Shown here one piece after another: positions 1 through 9,073 of a stretch of 64,000 nucleotides of DNA. The position numbers and the translations under genes were made by a program. The notes beneath the pieces are model-generated. The model made no database searches. It had not been told where the DNA came from and was given only the letters and a program-made list of their open reading frames with translations. The DNA comes from Gemmatimonadota bacterium (lineage in GTDB: Bacteria; Gemmatimonadota; Gemmatimonadetes; Gemmatimonadales; Gemmatimonadaceae). The stretch spans positions 338,673 through 402,672 of the forward strand of contig JAQBPX010000002.1 of assembly GCA_028287305.1 (NCBI GenBank), given 5' to 3'. Position 1 is the stretch's first letter; each line of letters starts with the position of its first letter.

Positions 1-460
1 GCCACAGGTCACCCCCGAACAGCGTGCCCGTGCTCGCGTCCCACAGCACCTGGTGATCGTGCGAATGACCCGGCGTGTGCACGGGCTCCAGCTCGGGCAC
101 GAATCGCTCGCGCGGCGCGATCCACTCCGCCGGCCTGCCCCAGGTGAGCAACCGGTACGCCCGCAATCCCGGCCGCTTCACGAGCATCTCTTCCGTCGCC
201 GGATCGAGCCACACGGGAATCCCGCGCGAAACCGCAAGCGCCGCATTGCCGGCATGATCCTCGTGCCAGTGCGTGAGCATCAGCGCACGCGGCTTCAGCC
301 GCTCGAGTAGCGCCCCGACCTCCGCCGACGCATTCGGAAAGCCGGCATCTACGAGGATGCCGCGAACCAGGTACACGCTCACGTGCATCCCGACCGCGCG
401 GCTCGGTGCGTTCCAGAGCCGCACCCGCGTGACGTCGCCGTATGCTTCGACCTCATGCAT
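1..460 (-). CDS. Metallo-beta-lactamase-fold hydrolase (3' end outside window)
   Basis: Zinc-dependent hydrolase of the metallo-beta-lactamase superfamily, with about 153 residues visible; the gene continues beyond base 1. From the start at 460 the protein carries the metal-binding motif HWHEDHAG (H64, H66, D68, H69), and later a TPGHSHDH segment holding the next ligand, followed by FGGDLW near the window edge, where the family has its Asp ligand. The start is fixed by an in-frame TAG at 470-472 and no other ATG between. The overall form resembles glyoxalase II-like or MBL-fold hydrolases, but the substrate cannot be told from this half. It is divergent from greA. Confidence 0.85.
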   Translation of the reverse strand, partial: MHEVEAYGDVTRVRLWNAPSRAVGMHVSVYLVRGILVDAGFPNASAEVGALLERLKPRALMLTHWHEDHAGNAALAVSRGIPVWLDPATEEMLVKRPGLRAYRLLTWGRPAEWIAPRERFVPELEPVHTPGHSHDHQVLWDASTGTLFGGDLW

Positions 461-525
461 GCGCGTATCCTAACCCGGCCCGGCATTGCCCGCGCCCCCG
501 GACTCTCCTACCTTCCAAGGGTGTG

Positions 526-560
526 AACGCCCGGCCCATGGCGGCCGGGCGTTGCGTTTT
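526..560 (+). terminator. Terminator-like hairpin in the greA leader
   Basis: A perfect 11-bp stem (526-536 AACGCCCGGCC with 543-553 GGCCGGGCGTT), a 6-nt loop, then GCGTTTT. It ends about 19 bases before the greA start codon and reads in the same direction as greA. The shape is that of an intrinsic terminator or attenuator, though the T tract is short. The flanking MBL gene points away, so the hairpin cannot be that gene's terminator. Confidence 0.6.
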
Positions 561-578
561 CCCCGAAGTCCGCCACCC

Positions 579-1067
579 ATGATCGAAGAACTCAAGGCGA
601 AGCTCGGCGCCGAAGTCGAGAAGCTGCAGCACGAGCTCAACGTCATCCTCCCGGAAGAGATCCGGAAGGCCGTCGAGCTCGGCGACCTGCGCGAGAACAG
701 CGAGTACAAGGCCGCCCTCGAGCGCCAGGCCTTCGTCCGCGCGCGCCTCAACCAGCTGCACGGCCGCCTCAGCACGCTCTCTTCCATCGACATGACCCAG
801 ATCCCCTCCGACAAGGTGGGGCTCGGTTCACGCGTGGTGGTGGAGGACCAGAAGTCGAAGGAGAAGGAGGTCTACCACATGGTCTTCGGCGACGCGATGG
901 AGCTCGAGGACGGGCACGTCACCATGTCGAGCCCCATCGGTCGCGCGCTCCTCGGCAAGGCCGTGGGCGACCCGATCCTGCTCAAGCTTCCCAACGTCAC
1001 GCGCAACCTGAAGCTGGTCGAGCTGAAGACCATTCACGACACCACGCCAGACGCCTTCGACGTCTAG
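579..1067 (+). CDS. greA: Transcription elongation factor GreA
   Basis: Binds RNA polymerase through the secondary channel and stimulates cleavage of backtracked RNA. The product is 162 residues, the usual family length. The N-terminal half is the antiparallel coiled coil, with the acidic tip segment ELGDLRENSEY that carries the conserved Asp and Glu; the C-terminal half (about 85-155) is the FKBP-like domain, including SPIGRALLGK and the VGD turn. The ATG at 579 is chosen because family homology begins there; the frame is open further upstream, but only through the leader hairpin. It is transcribed alone, convergent with glpD, behind a terminator-like hairpin. Confidence 0.95.
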   Translation: MIEELKAKLGAEVEKLQHELNVILPEEIRKAVELGDLRENSEYKAALERQAFVRARLNQLHGRLSTLSSIDMTQIPSDKVGLGSRVVVEDQKSKEKEVYHMVFGDAMELEDGHVTMSSPIGRALLGKAVGDPILLKLPNVTRNLKLVELKTIHDTTPDAFDV

Positions 1068-1075
1068 CTCGCGCG

Positions 1076-2866
1076 CTAGTGATGCCGCTCGGGCGGCATG
1101 AAGTCCCCTTCCGGCGACGACGGCCCCTCGGCCTCGTCGCCGGATTCCGTATCGGGCACATCGAAGTCAGCCTCGACGGACGCCGAAGCCGACTTCTTCC
1201 GCGGTGCCCGTCGCCTCTTCACCTTCGCTCCCTCAATCGTGAAGATCCGGTCCACCTCGCCCACATACGCCGCGAGCTGCCGCACGCACTCCTCCTCGCT
1301 CCACCCGAGCAGCGGCGCGACCACCTTCACGATCTTCGCCGCCGCGACCACGCCGTGGTCCGCCGTCTCGAACGCCACGTGCGTGCGACGAATGAGCAGG
1401 TCGCCGAGCGTCTCGGCCATCTCGCGCTCCACGCACCACGCCATCTCGCCCATCTGGTAGCCGAGCCCCGCGGCGACGCGCGCGCTGAGCGCCTTGCTGC
1501 TCCGGCAGAGCGCATCCACCTCGCGCCAGCGCGACCCGTACGCGTGCACGAGCTGCTCCGCGCGCGTGGCGTCATCGTCGAGCGCGATGCGCGCGATCGC
1601 CAGCTCGTCGTCGAGCGTGCCGTTCAGCTCCCCGCCGGGAAGGGGCTGCGCCCCCGTGGTCGAAGGCAGGGGACGCAACCCGAGCTGCCGCTGCACCTGG
1701 TCCACCACCTCGGCCGCCATGCGACGATACGTGGTGAGCTTGCCGCCGGTGATCGTGATGGTGCCGTTGTCGCTGCGCACGATCGCATGCTCGCGGCTCG
1801 CCGAGCCGGGCCCGTCTCCCGCGCTCGGCAGCAGCGGGCGAATGCCCGCCCACGCGCTCAGAACGTCCGCCTTCTCGAGTGCCGCAGCCGGGAAGTAATG
1901 GTTCGCGGCCACGAGCAGGTAGCGCACGTCGTCGTCGGTCGCGCGCACCACGTCGGCGGGGACATCGGTGAACGTGTCGGTGGTTCCTATGATTGCCGCG
2001 GTGCCGGCCGGCAGTACGAAGAAGACGCGTCCGTCTTCGGGGTGCAGCAGCGTGAGTGCGCGCCGATTGCCGATGCGCCCGCGCGGCACGGCGATGTGCG
2101 CGCCCTTGCTCCCCTGCACGGCGCTCTTTGCGATCGCCTCGCCGGCCATGCGTCGCACCGAGTCGCTCCACGGGCCCGCGGCGTTCACGATCACGCGCGC
2201 CCTGATCTCGACCGGCTCGCCGGTGAGGACGTCCACGCCGCGCCCACTCGCGGCCGATGAATCCATGGCGGTGATGAGGTCGAGTCGCACGTGATTGACG
2301 ACCGTCGCCCCTGCCTCGCTCGCGGAGATTGCGTTCGCGAGCGTGAGGCGCGCGTCATCGGTGGCGGCGTCGAAGTAGCGCATGCCGCCGGTGAGCCCCT
2401 CGCGCAGCAATGTACGTTCGCGACGCGCGACCTTCTCGCGCCCCATCTGGCGGTGCATGCCCACGTTCCGGAAGAGCGACAGCGCGTCATACAAGGCGAG
2501 CCCAGCCGAGACCTTCCAGCGGGGCAGCCGCGCGCCCTCGTAGATCGGCCAGAGGAACTCGAGGGGGCGCACCAGGTGCGGGGCGATTCTCAGGAGCGTG
2601 CGTCGCTCGCTGCTGGACTCGAACACCAGGTGCAGGTACCCGTGCTCCAGGTACCGCAGGCCGCCGTGGATCAGGCGGCTCGACCGGCTCGAGGTGCCGC
2701 TGGCGAAGTCGTCCTTGTCGATCAGGGCCACGCTATGGCCACGGAGGGCGGCGTCGCGGGCGATTCCGCAGCCGGTGATCCCGCCGCCCACGACCAGGAG
2801 GTCGAAGTAGGTGGACCGGAGCGCCGAGAGGCGCGCAGCTCGGCGGGAAGGATTCGGCAGCGGCAC
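1076..2866 (-). CDS. glpD: FAD-dependent glycerol-3-phosphate dehydrogenase
   Basis: Oxidises sn-glycerol 3-phosphate to dihydroxyacetone phosphate at the membrane and passes electrons to quinone. The product is 596 residues. The N-terminal FAD-binding motif GGGITGCGIARDA lies at about 27-39, followed by the family segment TSSRSSRLIHGGLRYLE. The DAO-type oxidoreductase domain is followed by the C-terminal alpha-domain from about 410. A tail of some 60 residues rich in Lys/Arg and then in Asp/Glu/Ser has no counterpart in the core family and looks disordered. It is divergent from fadI with a 47-base gap and ends 8 bases from greA. Confidence 0.93.
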   Translation of the reverse strand: MPLPNPSRRAARLSALRSTYFDLLVVGGGITGCGIARDAALRGHSVALIDKDDFASGTSSRSSRLIHGGLRYLEHGYLHLVFESSSERRTLLRIAPHLVRPLEFLWPIYEGARLPRWKVSAGLALYDALSLFRNVGMHRQMGREKVARRERTLLREGLTGGMRYFDAATDDARLTLANAISASEAGATVVNHVRLDLITAMDSSAASGRGVDVLTGEPVEIRARVIVNAAGPWSDSVRRMAGEAIAKSAVQGSKGAHIAVPRGRIGNRRALTLLHPEDGRVFFVLPAGTAAIIGTTDTFTDVPADVVRATDDDVRYLLVAANHYFPAAALEKADVLSAWAGIRPLLPSAGDGPGSASREHAIVRSDNGTITITGGKLTTYRRMAAEVVDQVQRQLGLRPLPSTTGAQPLPGGELNGTLDDELAIARIALDDDATRAEQLVHAYGSRWREVDALCRSSKALSARVAAGLGYQMGEMAWCVEREMAETLGDLLIRRTHVAFETADHGVVAAAKIVKVVAPLLGWSEEECVRQLAAYVGEVDRIFTIEGAKVKRRRAPRKKSASASVEADFDVPDTESGDEAEGPSSPEGDFMPPERHH

Positions 2867-2913
2867 GAGGCAAAGTAGCGTCCCTCGTATCGGTCGCCTA
2901 GCTTCCCCTTCCT

Positions 2914-4206
2914 ATGGCACTTTCGACCCCACGCCGCGTCGCCATCGTCGCCGGCGTCCGTACCCCGTTTGCCCGGTCGGGGACGGTGCTCAAGTCGCTG
3001 TCGGCCATCGAGCTCGGCAAGCTGTCGGTCGCGGAGCTGATCCAGCGGACCAACCTCAGCGGAAAGCTCGTCGAGGCGGTCATCTATGGAACGGTCGTGC
3101 CGAACGTGGTCGCGCCCAACATCGCGCGCGAGGTGTCGCTGCTGCCGCTGCTGCCCAGGGGCGTGCAGGCGTTCACGGTCTCGCGCGCATGCGCGAGTGC
3201 CAACCAGGCCATCACCGACGCCGCCGACCAGATCGCGCTCGGCCACGCCGACGTGATCATCGCCGGCGGCGCCGAGTCGCTCTCGCAGGTGCCGATCCTC
3301 CACTCGCGCACCATGGCCGACAAGCTCGTCGCGCTCTCGCGCGCGAAGACCATCGGCCAGCGACTCGGCGTCATGGGCTCGGTGCGCCCCAAGGACCTCG
3401 TGCCGATCACGCCGGCCATCGCAGAGCCGAGCACCGGCGAGACCATGGGGCAGTCGGCCGAGAAGATGGCGAAGATCAACGACATCTCTCGCGAGGAGCA
3501 GGACCAGTTCGCGCTGCGCTCGCACCGCCTGGCCGCGGTCGGCACGCAGGACGGCCGCCTCACCGCCGAGATCTCGCCGCTCTACGTGCCGCCGAAGTTC
3601 GAGACGGTGGTCACGAGCGACAACGGCATTCGCGCCGACAGCTCCATCGAGGCGCTGCGGGCGCTCAAGCCGGTGTTCGACAAGCGCTACGGCAGCGTGA
3701 CGGCTGGCAACGCGTCGCCACTCACTGACGGTGGAAGCGCCGTGCTGCTGATGAGCGAGGAGGCTGCGGGCGCACTAGGCTATGCGCCACTCGCGTACAT
3801 CCGGTCTTATGCCTACGCCGCGCTGGACCCGGGCGAGCAGCTGCTCATGGGTCCCGTGCTCGCCGCGCCGGTCGCACTCAAGCGCGCGGGACTCACGCTC
3901 GACGACATGGACCTCATCGAGATGCACGAGGCGTTCGCGGCGCAGGTGCTCTGCAACCTGAAGGGCTTCGAGAGCCGCGAGTGGGCGCAGCGCGCCGGCT
4001 TCGAGAACCCGGTGGGCGAGGTGGATCGCTCGAAGCTCAACGTGATGGGCGGCTCGCTCTCGATCGGCCATCCCTTCGGCGCGACGGGCGGGCGCATCCT
4101 CACCACCCTCGCGAATGAGTTGCAGCGTCGCGGCGGGCAGTTCGGCCTGATGACCGTCTGCGCCGCCGGCGGCATGGGCCACGCCATGGTCATCGAACGC
4201 GCATGA
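2914..4206 (+). CDS. fadI: Acetyl-CoA acyltransferase (3-ketoacyl-CoA thiolase)
   Basis: Catalyses the thiolytic last step of fatty acid beta-oxidation. The 430-residue protein has the nucleophilic Cys93 (SRACASANQ), the His386 region (IGHPFGATGG) and the second catalytic Cys416 (VCAAGGMG). Length and the insertion pattern match the FadI/mitochondrial beta-subunit branch rather than short acetoacetyl-CoA thiolases. The stop overlaps the start of the next gene in an ATGA, so the two subunits of the trifunctional complex are translationally coupled. Confidence 0.93.
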   Translation: MALSTPRRVAIVAGVRTPFARSGTVLKSLSAIELGKLSVAELIQRTNLSGKLVEAVIYGTVVPNVVAPNIAREVSLLPLLPRGVQAFTVSRACASANQAITDAADQIALGHADVIIAGGAESLSQVPILHSRTMADKLVALSRAKTIGQRLGVMGSVRPKDLVPITPAIAEPSTGETMGQSAEKMAKINDISREEQDQFALRSHRLAAVGTQDGRLTAEISPLYVPPKFETVVTSDNGIRADSSIEALRALKPVFDKRYGSVTAGNASPLTDGGSAVLLMSEEAAGALGYAPLAYIRSYAYAALDPGEQLLMGPVLAAPVALKRAGLTLDDMDLIEMHEAFAAQVLCNLKGFESREWAQRAGFENPVGEVDRSKLNVMGGSLSIGHPFGATGGRILTTLANELQRRGGQFGLMTVCAAGGMGHAMVIERA

Positions 4207-6374
4207 CGACCAACGCCCACGTGGATCCGCTCACGATGGTGGTGGAGGACGGCGTCGCGATCATCACCTTCGACGCGCCCGGCAGCGCGGTGAACACGGT
4301 GGATCGCGCGCTCGGCGCCTCGCTCGAGCGGATGTTGAAAATTATCGAGGCGACGCCGACGATCGCGGCAGCAGTGCTGATCTCCGGAAAGCCGGACATC
4401 TTCATCGCCGGCGCCGACATCGAGCAGTTCACCGAATTTCGAACGCCGCAGGACGCGCGCACTGCGAGCGCCCTCGGGCAGGAGCTGCTCGACAAGGTGG
4501 AGGGATTGCGCGTGCCGGTCGTCGCGGCGATCCACGGCGCGTGCCTGGGCGCGGGACTCGAGACGGCGCTCGCCTGCGCGTGGCGCGTCTGCAGCGACCA
4601 TCCGAAGACGGTGCTCGGCCTTCCCGAGGTGCAGCTCGGCATCATCCCGGGAGCGGGCGGGACGCAGCGCCTGCCGAGGCTCATCGGCCTGCAGCGCGCG
4701 CTCGACATGATCCTCACGGGCAGGAACATCCGCGCGAAGAAGGCGCTGCAGATGGGGCTCGTGGACGACATGGTCCATCCCGCCATCCTGCGCGAGATCG
4801 CCGTGAAGCGCGCGCACGAGCTCGCGTCGAAGCTCATCCTGCCGAGCCGCAGCCCCAGGGATCGCGGGGCCGCGGGCGTGATCCTCGAGGACAACCCGAT
4901 CGGCCGATCGCTCGTGTTCCGCAAGGCGCGCGAGGGCGTGATGGCGAAGACGCACGGCCACTATCCGGCGCCGCTCGCGGCGATCGACGTGGTGCGTTGC
5001 GGCTATGACAAGGGCTTCAAGACGGGGTTGAACGAGGAGGCCAAGCAGTTCGGCGAGCTCGCCCTCACCGAAGTGTCGCGTCAGCTCGTGTTCCTCTTCT
5101 TCGCCACCACCGCGCTCAAGAAGGATCCGGGCGTCGATGAGCCCGCGCCGAAGGCGGCGCGCGTCGAGAAGCTGGGAATCCTCGGCGCCGGCTTCATGGG
5201 CGCGGGCATCGCCTCCGTCGCCGTGCAGCAGGGAACCACCGTGCGCCTGAAGGACGCCGAGCACGCGCGCGTGGGGAAGGGACTGGCTTCCGTTCGCGCG
5301 GTGTTGATGGAGCGCGTGAAGCGCAAGCAGGTCACGCGCGCCCAGTACGACGACATGATGACGCTCGCCGGCGGCACCATCGAGTACACGGGCTTCGCGG
5401 GCCTCGACATGGTGATCGAGGCGGTGTTCGAGGACTTGTCGCTCAAGCACACGGTGTTGCGAGAGGTCGAGCCGCTCATCCATGACGACGCGGTCTACGC
5501 CTCGAACACGAGCACCATCCCGATCACGCGTATCGCCGAGGCCGCCGAGCGCCCGGAGCGAGTGCTGGGGATGCACTTCTTCTCGCCCGTGCACAAGATG
5601 CCGCTGCTCGAGGTGATCCGCGGCGAGCAGACGAGCAGCGAGGCGGTGGTCACCGCGGTCGCGTACGGCAAGCGCCTCGGGAAGACGGTGATCGTCGTCA
5701 ACGACGGTCCGGGCTTCTATACCACGCGCACGCTCGGCGCCTACATGAACGAGGCCGGCATGCTCCTCGACGCGGGCGCGGAGATTGCCGCCCTCGACGA
5801 GGCGCTGGTGAACTTCGGCTTCCCCGTGGGTCCCGTCACCCTCCTCGACGAAGTCGGACTCGACGTGGGGGGAAAGGTGGGGCAGGTGTTGTTCGATGCA
5901 TTCGGGGCTCGCATGCACCCCAGCGAGGCCATGCGCCGCGTGGTCGAGAGCGGCCGCACCGGTCGCAAGGGCAAGTCGGGCTTCTACAAGTACGGCGAAG
6001 ATGGCAAGAAGGGGGAAGTCGACCCCTCCGTCTACGAATTCCTCGGCACGCGTGAGCGCTCCGTGATCCCCGCGGGGGACGTGGTGCGCCGCTGTGTGCT
6101 GGCGATGGTGAACGAGGCGGCGCGCTGCCTCGAGGAAGGGATCCTGCGATCGGCGCGGGACGGGGACATCGGTGCCGTGTTCGGCATCGGCTTCCCACCC
6201 TTCCGGGGAGGTCCGTTCCGGTACGTGGACACCATCGGCGCCGACGCCGTGGTTCGTGAGCTCGAGGAGCTGCAGGGCCGCTTCGGCGCCCGCTTCGAGC
6301 CCGCGTCGCTCCTGGTCGAGATGGCTCGCAGCCGCCGCCGCTTCTACCCGGCCGAAGGCAAGCCGCTCGGCTGA
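4203..6374 (+). CDS. fadJ: Beta-oxidation multifunctional enzyme: enoyl-CoA hydratase / 3-hydroxyacyl-CoA dehydrogenase
   Basis: Hydrates 2-enoyl-CoA and oxidises L-3-hydroxyacyl-CoA with NAD, acting with the thiolase encoded just upstream. The product is 723 residues. The crotonase domain occupies about 10-190, with the oxyanion-hole segment IAGADI (68-73) and the Glu-bearing stretches GAGLE and LPEVQLG. The dehydrogenase NAD motif GAGFMGAGI is at 328-336, the catalytic segment GMHFFSPVHKMP near 456-467, and the C-terminal helical domain follows. The ATG at 4203 overlaps the fadI stop by four bases. Confidence 0.94.
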   Translation: MTTNAHVDPLTMVVEDGVAIITFDAPGSAVNTVDRALGASLERMLKIIEATPTIAAAVLISGKPDIFIAGADIEQFTEFRTPQDARTASALGQELLDKVEGLRVPVVAAIHGACLGAGLETALACAWRVCSDHPKTVLGLPEVQLGIIPGAGGTQRLPRLIGLQRALDMILTGRNIRAKKALQMGLVDDMVHPAILREIAVKRAHELASKLILPSRSPRDRGAAGVILEDNPIGRSLVFRKAREGVMAKTHGHYPAPLAAIDVVRCGYDKGFKTGLNEEAKQFGELALTEVSRQLVFLFFATTALKKDPGVDEPAPKAARVEKLGILGAGFMGAGIASVAVQQGTTVRLKDAEHARVGKGLASVRAVLMERVKRKQVTRAQYDDMMTLAGGTIEYTGFAGLDMVIEAVFEDLSLKHTVLREVEPLIHDDAVYASNTSTIPITRIAEAAERPERVLGMHFFSPVHKMPLLEVIRGEQTSSEAVVTAVAYGKRLGKTVIVVNDGPGFYTTRTLGAYMNEAGMLLDAGAEIAALDEALVNFGFPVGPVTLLDEVGLDVGGKVGQVLFDAFGARMHPSEAMRRVVESGRTGRKGKSGFYKYGEDGKKGEVDPSVYEFLGTRERSVIPAGDVVRRCVLAMVNEAARCLEEGILRSARDGDIGAVFGIGFPPFRGGPFRYVDTIGADAVVRELEELQGRFGARFEPASLLVEMARSRRRFYPAEGKPLG

Positions 6375-6400
6375 TCCAGCTTTCCCTTTCGAGACCCAAG

Positions 6401-8131
6401 ATGCCCATCGCATTCCGTGCGCGTTCCCGCGTGACCCTGGCCGCAAAGGCGTTGCTCCTCGCCGCGGCGGCCGCGTGCGCGAGTGGCCGGCAGACCACGT
6501 CGAAGACCGAGGCGAACCTCGTCACCGGGCGCGGCGTGTATCCGCGCGACTTCGCGGTGCGCAAGCCGCAGACGCGCGCCGAGCGCAGCGGCTTCACCGA
6601 GACCAGCCTGCACGCCGACGTGATGATGTTCCTCGACTCGCTCCAGAAGACCGGCGCGAAGATCAACATCACGACGATGGGCACCACGAGCATGGGCAAG
6701 CCGATCCCGCTCGTCATCGCCAGCCGCCCGCTGGTCAAGACGGCGACCGAGGCGAAGCGCCTCAATCGCCCGATCGTGTACATCCAGGGCAACATCCACG
6801 GCGGCGAGGTGGAGGGAAAGGAAGCGGTGCTCGCACTGCTGCGTGAGCTCACGATGGACAAGAAGCCCAACGTGCTCGACTCGATCGTGCTGCTCGTGGC
6901 GCCGATCTACAATGCGGACGGCAACGACAAGCTCGGGCCGCAGGCGAGGAATCGCGGTGAGCAGAACGGCCCTGCGATGGTCGGCGAGCGCGCCAACGGA
7001 CAGGGCCTCGACCTGAACCGCGATTACATCAAGGCGGAGGCGCCGGAGACGCGCGCGTCGCTCGCGATGTTCCAGGCGTGGGACCCCGACCTGCTCGTGG
7101 ACCTGCACACCACCGACGGCAGCTATCACGGGTATGCGCTCACCTACTCGCCGCCGCTCAACCCGGCAGCGAAGGTCACGGGACCGTTCCTGCGCGACAC
7201 TGTGCTGCCCGCGGTGAAGGACCTGGTAAAGCGCCGCTACAACATGGACATCTTCGACTACGGCAACTTCGAGCCGAACCAGGCCGACCCGAAGAGCTGG
7301 AATACCTACGAGGACTACCCGCGCTACGGCACCAACTATTACGGCGTGCGCGGTCGCGCGGCGATCCTCAGCGAGGCGTACTCCCACGACCCATTCCGCA
7401 CGCGCGTTGCCGCGACCTACACCTTCCTCTGGGAGGTGCTGAATGTCGTCGCGTCGAATCCCGAGGACTTCGTGGACGGCTCGCATGAGTCGGACCGTCG
7501 CGTGACTGCGTGGGGCACCACGCCGGCGACGTCGCCCACCGTTGCGCTGCGTTCGGTGATCGCCTCCAAGCGCAGCCAGGACGTGATCATCGAGGACATC
7601 GCCTGCACGCCGGGCGACACCAACATCCTCGAGCCCGGGACTCGAAGGGGCTGCCGCCGGCAGGGGAAGTTCCGCACGGTGCACATCCCCGTGTACGACC
7701 GCTTCAACGCCACGCGCGAGCGGCGCCTGCCCTACGCCTGGACCTTCGACGCTTCACAGGTGGGACTCGTCGCGCTCCTCGAGCAGCACGGCGTGTTCCT
7801 CGAGAAGCTGGATGAGGGCACCTCGCTGCGGAGCGAGCGCTTCACCATCGATTCGCTGGTGAAGGGACAGGCGTTCCAGAAGCACACTCTCATGCGCCTC
7901 GAGGGGCGCTGGCTCGAGACCACTCCGCCCCTCCCCGGCGGCACGATCGTCGTGCGGGCCGGACAGCCGCTCGGCGTGCTCGCGCAGTACATCCTGGACC
8001 CGGAGAGCGATGACGGTGCGGCCAACTGGAACGTGCTCGACGCCTCGCTCACCCAGGGCGGCATCTACCCGGTGACGCGCGTGCTCGAACCGATTCGCGC
8101 TTCCCTCACTCCCCTGCGCCCCATTCGCTGA
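6401..8131 (+). CDS. Secreted M14-family zinc carboxypeptidase
   Basis: Putative exported metallopeptidase of 576 residues. An N-terminal hydrophobic stretch (about 11-26) ends in AAAAACAS, either a signal peptide or a weak lipobox. The catalytic domain shows the zinc ligands H133 and E136 in NIHGGEVEGKE, the substrate-binding arginine in DLNRDY (about 207) and the third ligand H236 in VDLHTTDGSYHGY. The general-base glutamate is probably in AILSEAYSHD. The region after about 400 matches no motif recognised here. It lies 26 bases after fadJ and 4 bases before the proline dehydrogenase, so it may share their transcript. Confidence 0.85.
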   Translation: MPIAFRARSRVTLAAKALLLAAAAACASGRQTTSKTEANLVTGRGVYPRDFAVRKPQTRAERSGFTETSLHADVMMFLDSLQKTGAKINITTMGTTSMGKPIPLVIASRPLVKTATEAKRLNRPIVYIQGNIHGGEVEGKEAVLALLRELTMDKKPNVLDSIVLLVAPIYNADGNDKLGPQARNRGEQNGPAMVGERANGQGLDLNRDYIKAEAPETRASLAMFQAWDPDLLVDLHTTDGSYHGYALTYSPPLNPAAKVTGPFLRDTVLPAVKDLVKRRYNMDIFDYGNFEPNQADPKSWNTYEDYPRYGTNYYGVRGRAAILSEAYSHDPFRTRVAATYTFLWEVLNVVASNPEDFVDGSHESDRRVTAWGTTPATSPTVALRSVIASKRSQDVIIEDIACTPGDTNILEPGTRRGCRRQGKFRTVHIPVYDRFNATRERRLPYAWTFDASQVGLVALLEQHGVFLEKLDEGTSLRSERFTIDSLVKGQAFQKHTLMRLEGRWLETTPPLPGGTIVVRAGQPLGVLAQYILDPESDDGAANWNVLDASLTQGGIYPVTRVLEPIRASLTPLRPIR

Positions 8132-8135
8132 ACCG

Positions 8136-9071
8136 ATGCTCCGTAACGCGCTCCTGTATCTGTCGAACCAGCCGAAGGTCTTCGCCTTCGTCCGCAACAA
8201 CAAGCTCGCGAAGTCGTTCGCCAACCGCTTCGTGGCAGGGGAGACCCTCGCCACGGCGCTCCCGGCGGTGAAGGCGCTCAACCAGAAGGGAATCACCGCC
8301 TCACTGGACCTGCTGGGCGAGAGCGTCACCAACGAGCAGGAGGCGCGCGAGGCGCGTGACGCCTACCTCGAGATCCTCGACCGCATCCACGCCGAGGGGC
8401 TCGACGCGAACGTCAGCGTGAAGCTCACGGCCATGGGGATGGACATCTCCGAGGAGCTCTGCATCAGCATCATGCAGGACGTGCTCGGCCGCGCGCAGCA
8501 GTACGACACCTTCGTGCGCCTGGACATGGAGTCGAGCGCGTACACGGACAACACGCTGCGGCTGTTCGAGGACCGGCTCTACCCCTCGTTCAAGAAGAAC
8601 GTGGGGATCGTGCTGCAGAGCTACCTCTATCGCACGCTCGAGGACGTGAAGCGCGCCAACGAGCTGCAGGCGCGCGTGCGCATCTGCAAGGGCGCGTACA
8701 AGTAGCCGGCCGCGGTGGAGTATCCCGACAAGTAGGACGTGGACGCCAACTACGTGAAGTGCATGCACGAGCTGATGCTGCGCGGCAACTATCCCGGCAT
8801 CGCTACGCATGACCCGCGCATCATCGCGGAGGCGAAGCGATTCGCGAAGGAGAACGGGATTTCGCCGGATCGCTACGAGTTCCAGATGCTGTACGGCGTG
8901 CGGCGTGACTTGCAGGAGCAGTTGGTGAAGGAGGGGTACCGGATGCGCGTGTACGTGCCGTATGGCACGCAGTGGTATCCCTACCTGATGCGCCGGCTGG
9001 CGGAGCGCCCGGCCAACGTCGCCTTCATCACCGGCAACGTGGTGAAGGAGATGGTCGGCGGGCGCCGTTGA
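8136..9071 (+). pseudogene. Proline dehydrogenase interrupted by two in-frame TAG codons
   Basis: The full span encodes a monofunctional proline dehydrogenase (311 codons, the normal length; FAD-linked oxidation of proline to pyrroline-5-carboxylate) in one unbroken frame except for TAG at 8703-8705 (codon 190) and TAG at 8733-8735 (codon 200). Homology continues across both: RICKGAYK-stop-PAAVEYPDK-stop-DVDANYVKCMHELM. Both TAGs follow AAG. In the family the first position is normally Glu, one base from TAG. There is no frameshift. TAG is the ordinary stop of many neighbours (greA, glpD, rsgA, cysK), so a recently inactivated gene or an assembly error is more likely than recoding. Without suppression the product would be a 189-residue, incomplete barrel. 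Confidence 0.8.
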
Positions 9072-9073
9072 TC

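Noticed and set aside
3813..6446. 877-codon minus-strand open frame over fadI-fadJ
   Set aside because: Antisense shadow of the beta-oxidation genes, without recognisable domain or start context.
8136..9071. Pyrrolysine or other amber recoding as the main explanation
   Set aside because: TAG is the common terminator of neighbouring genes, no recoding structure is visible after either TAG, and pseudogenisation or error is simpler. Kept only as an alternative to test.
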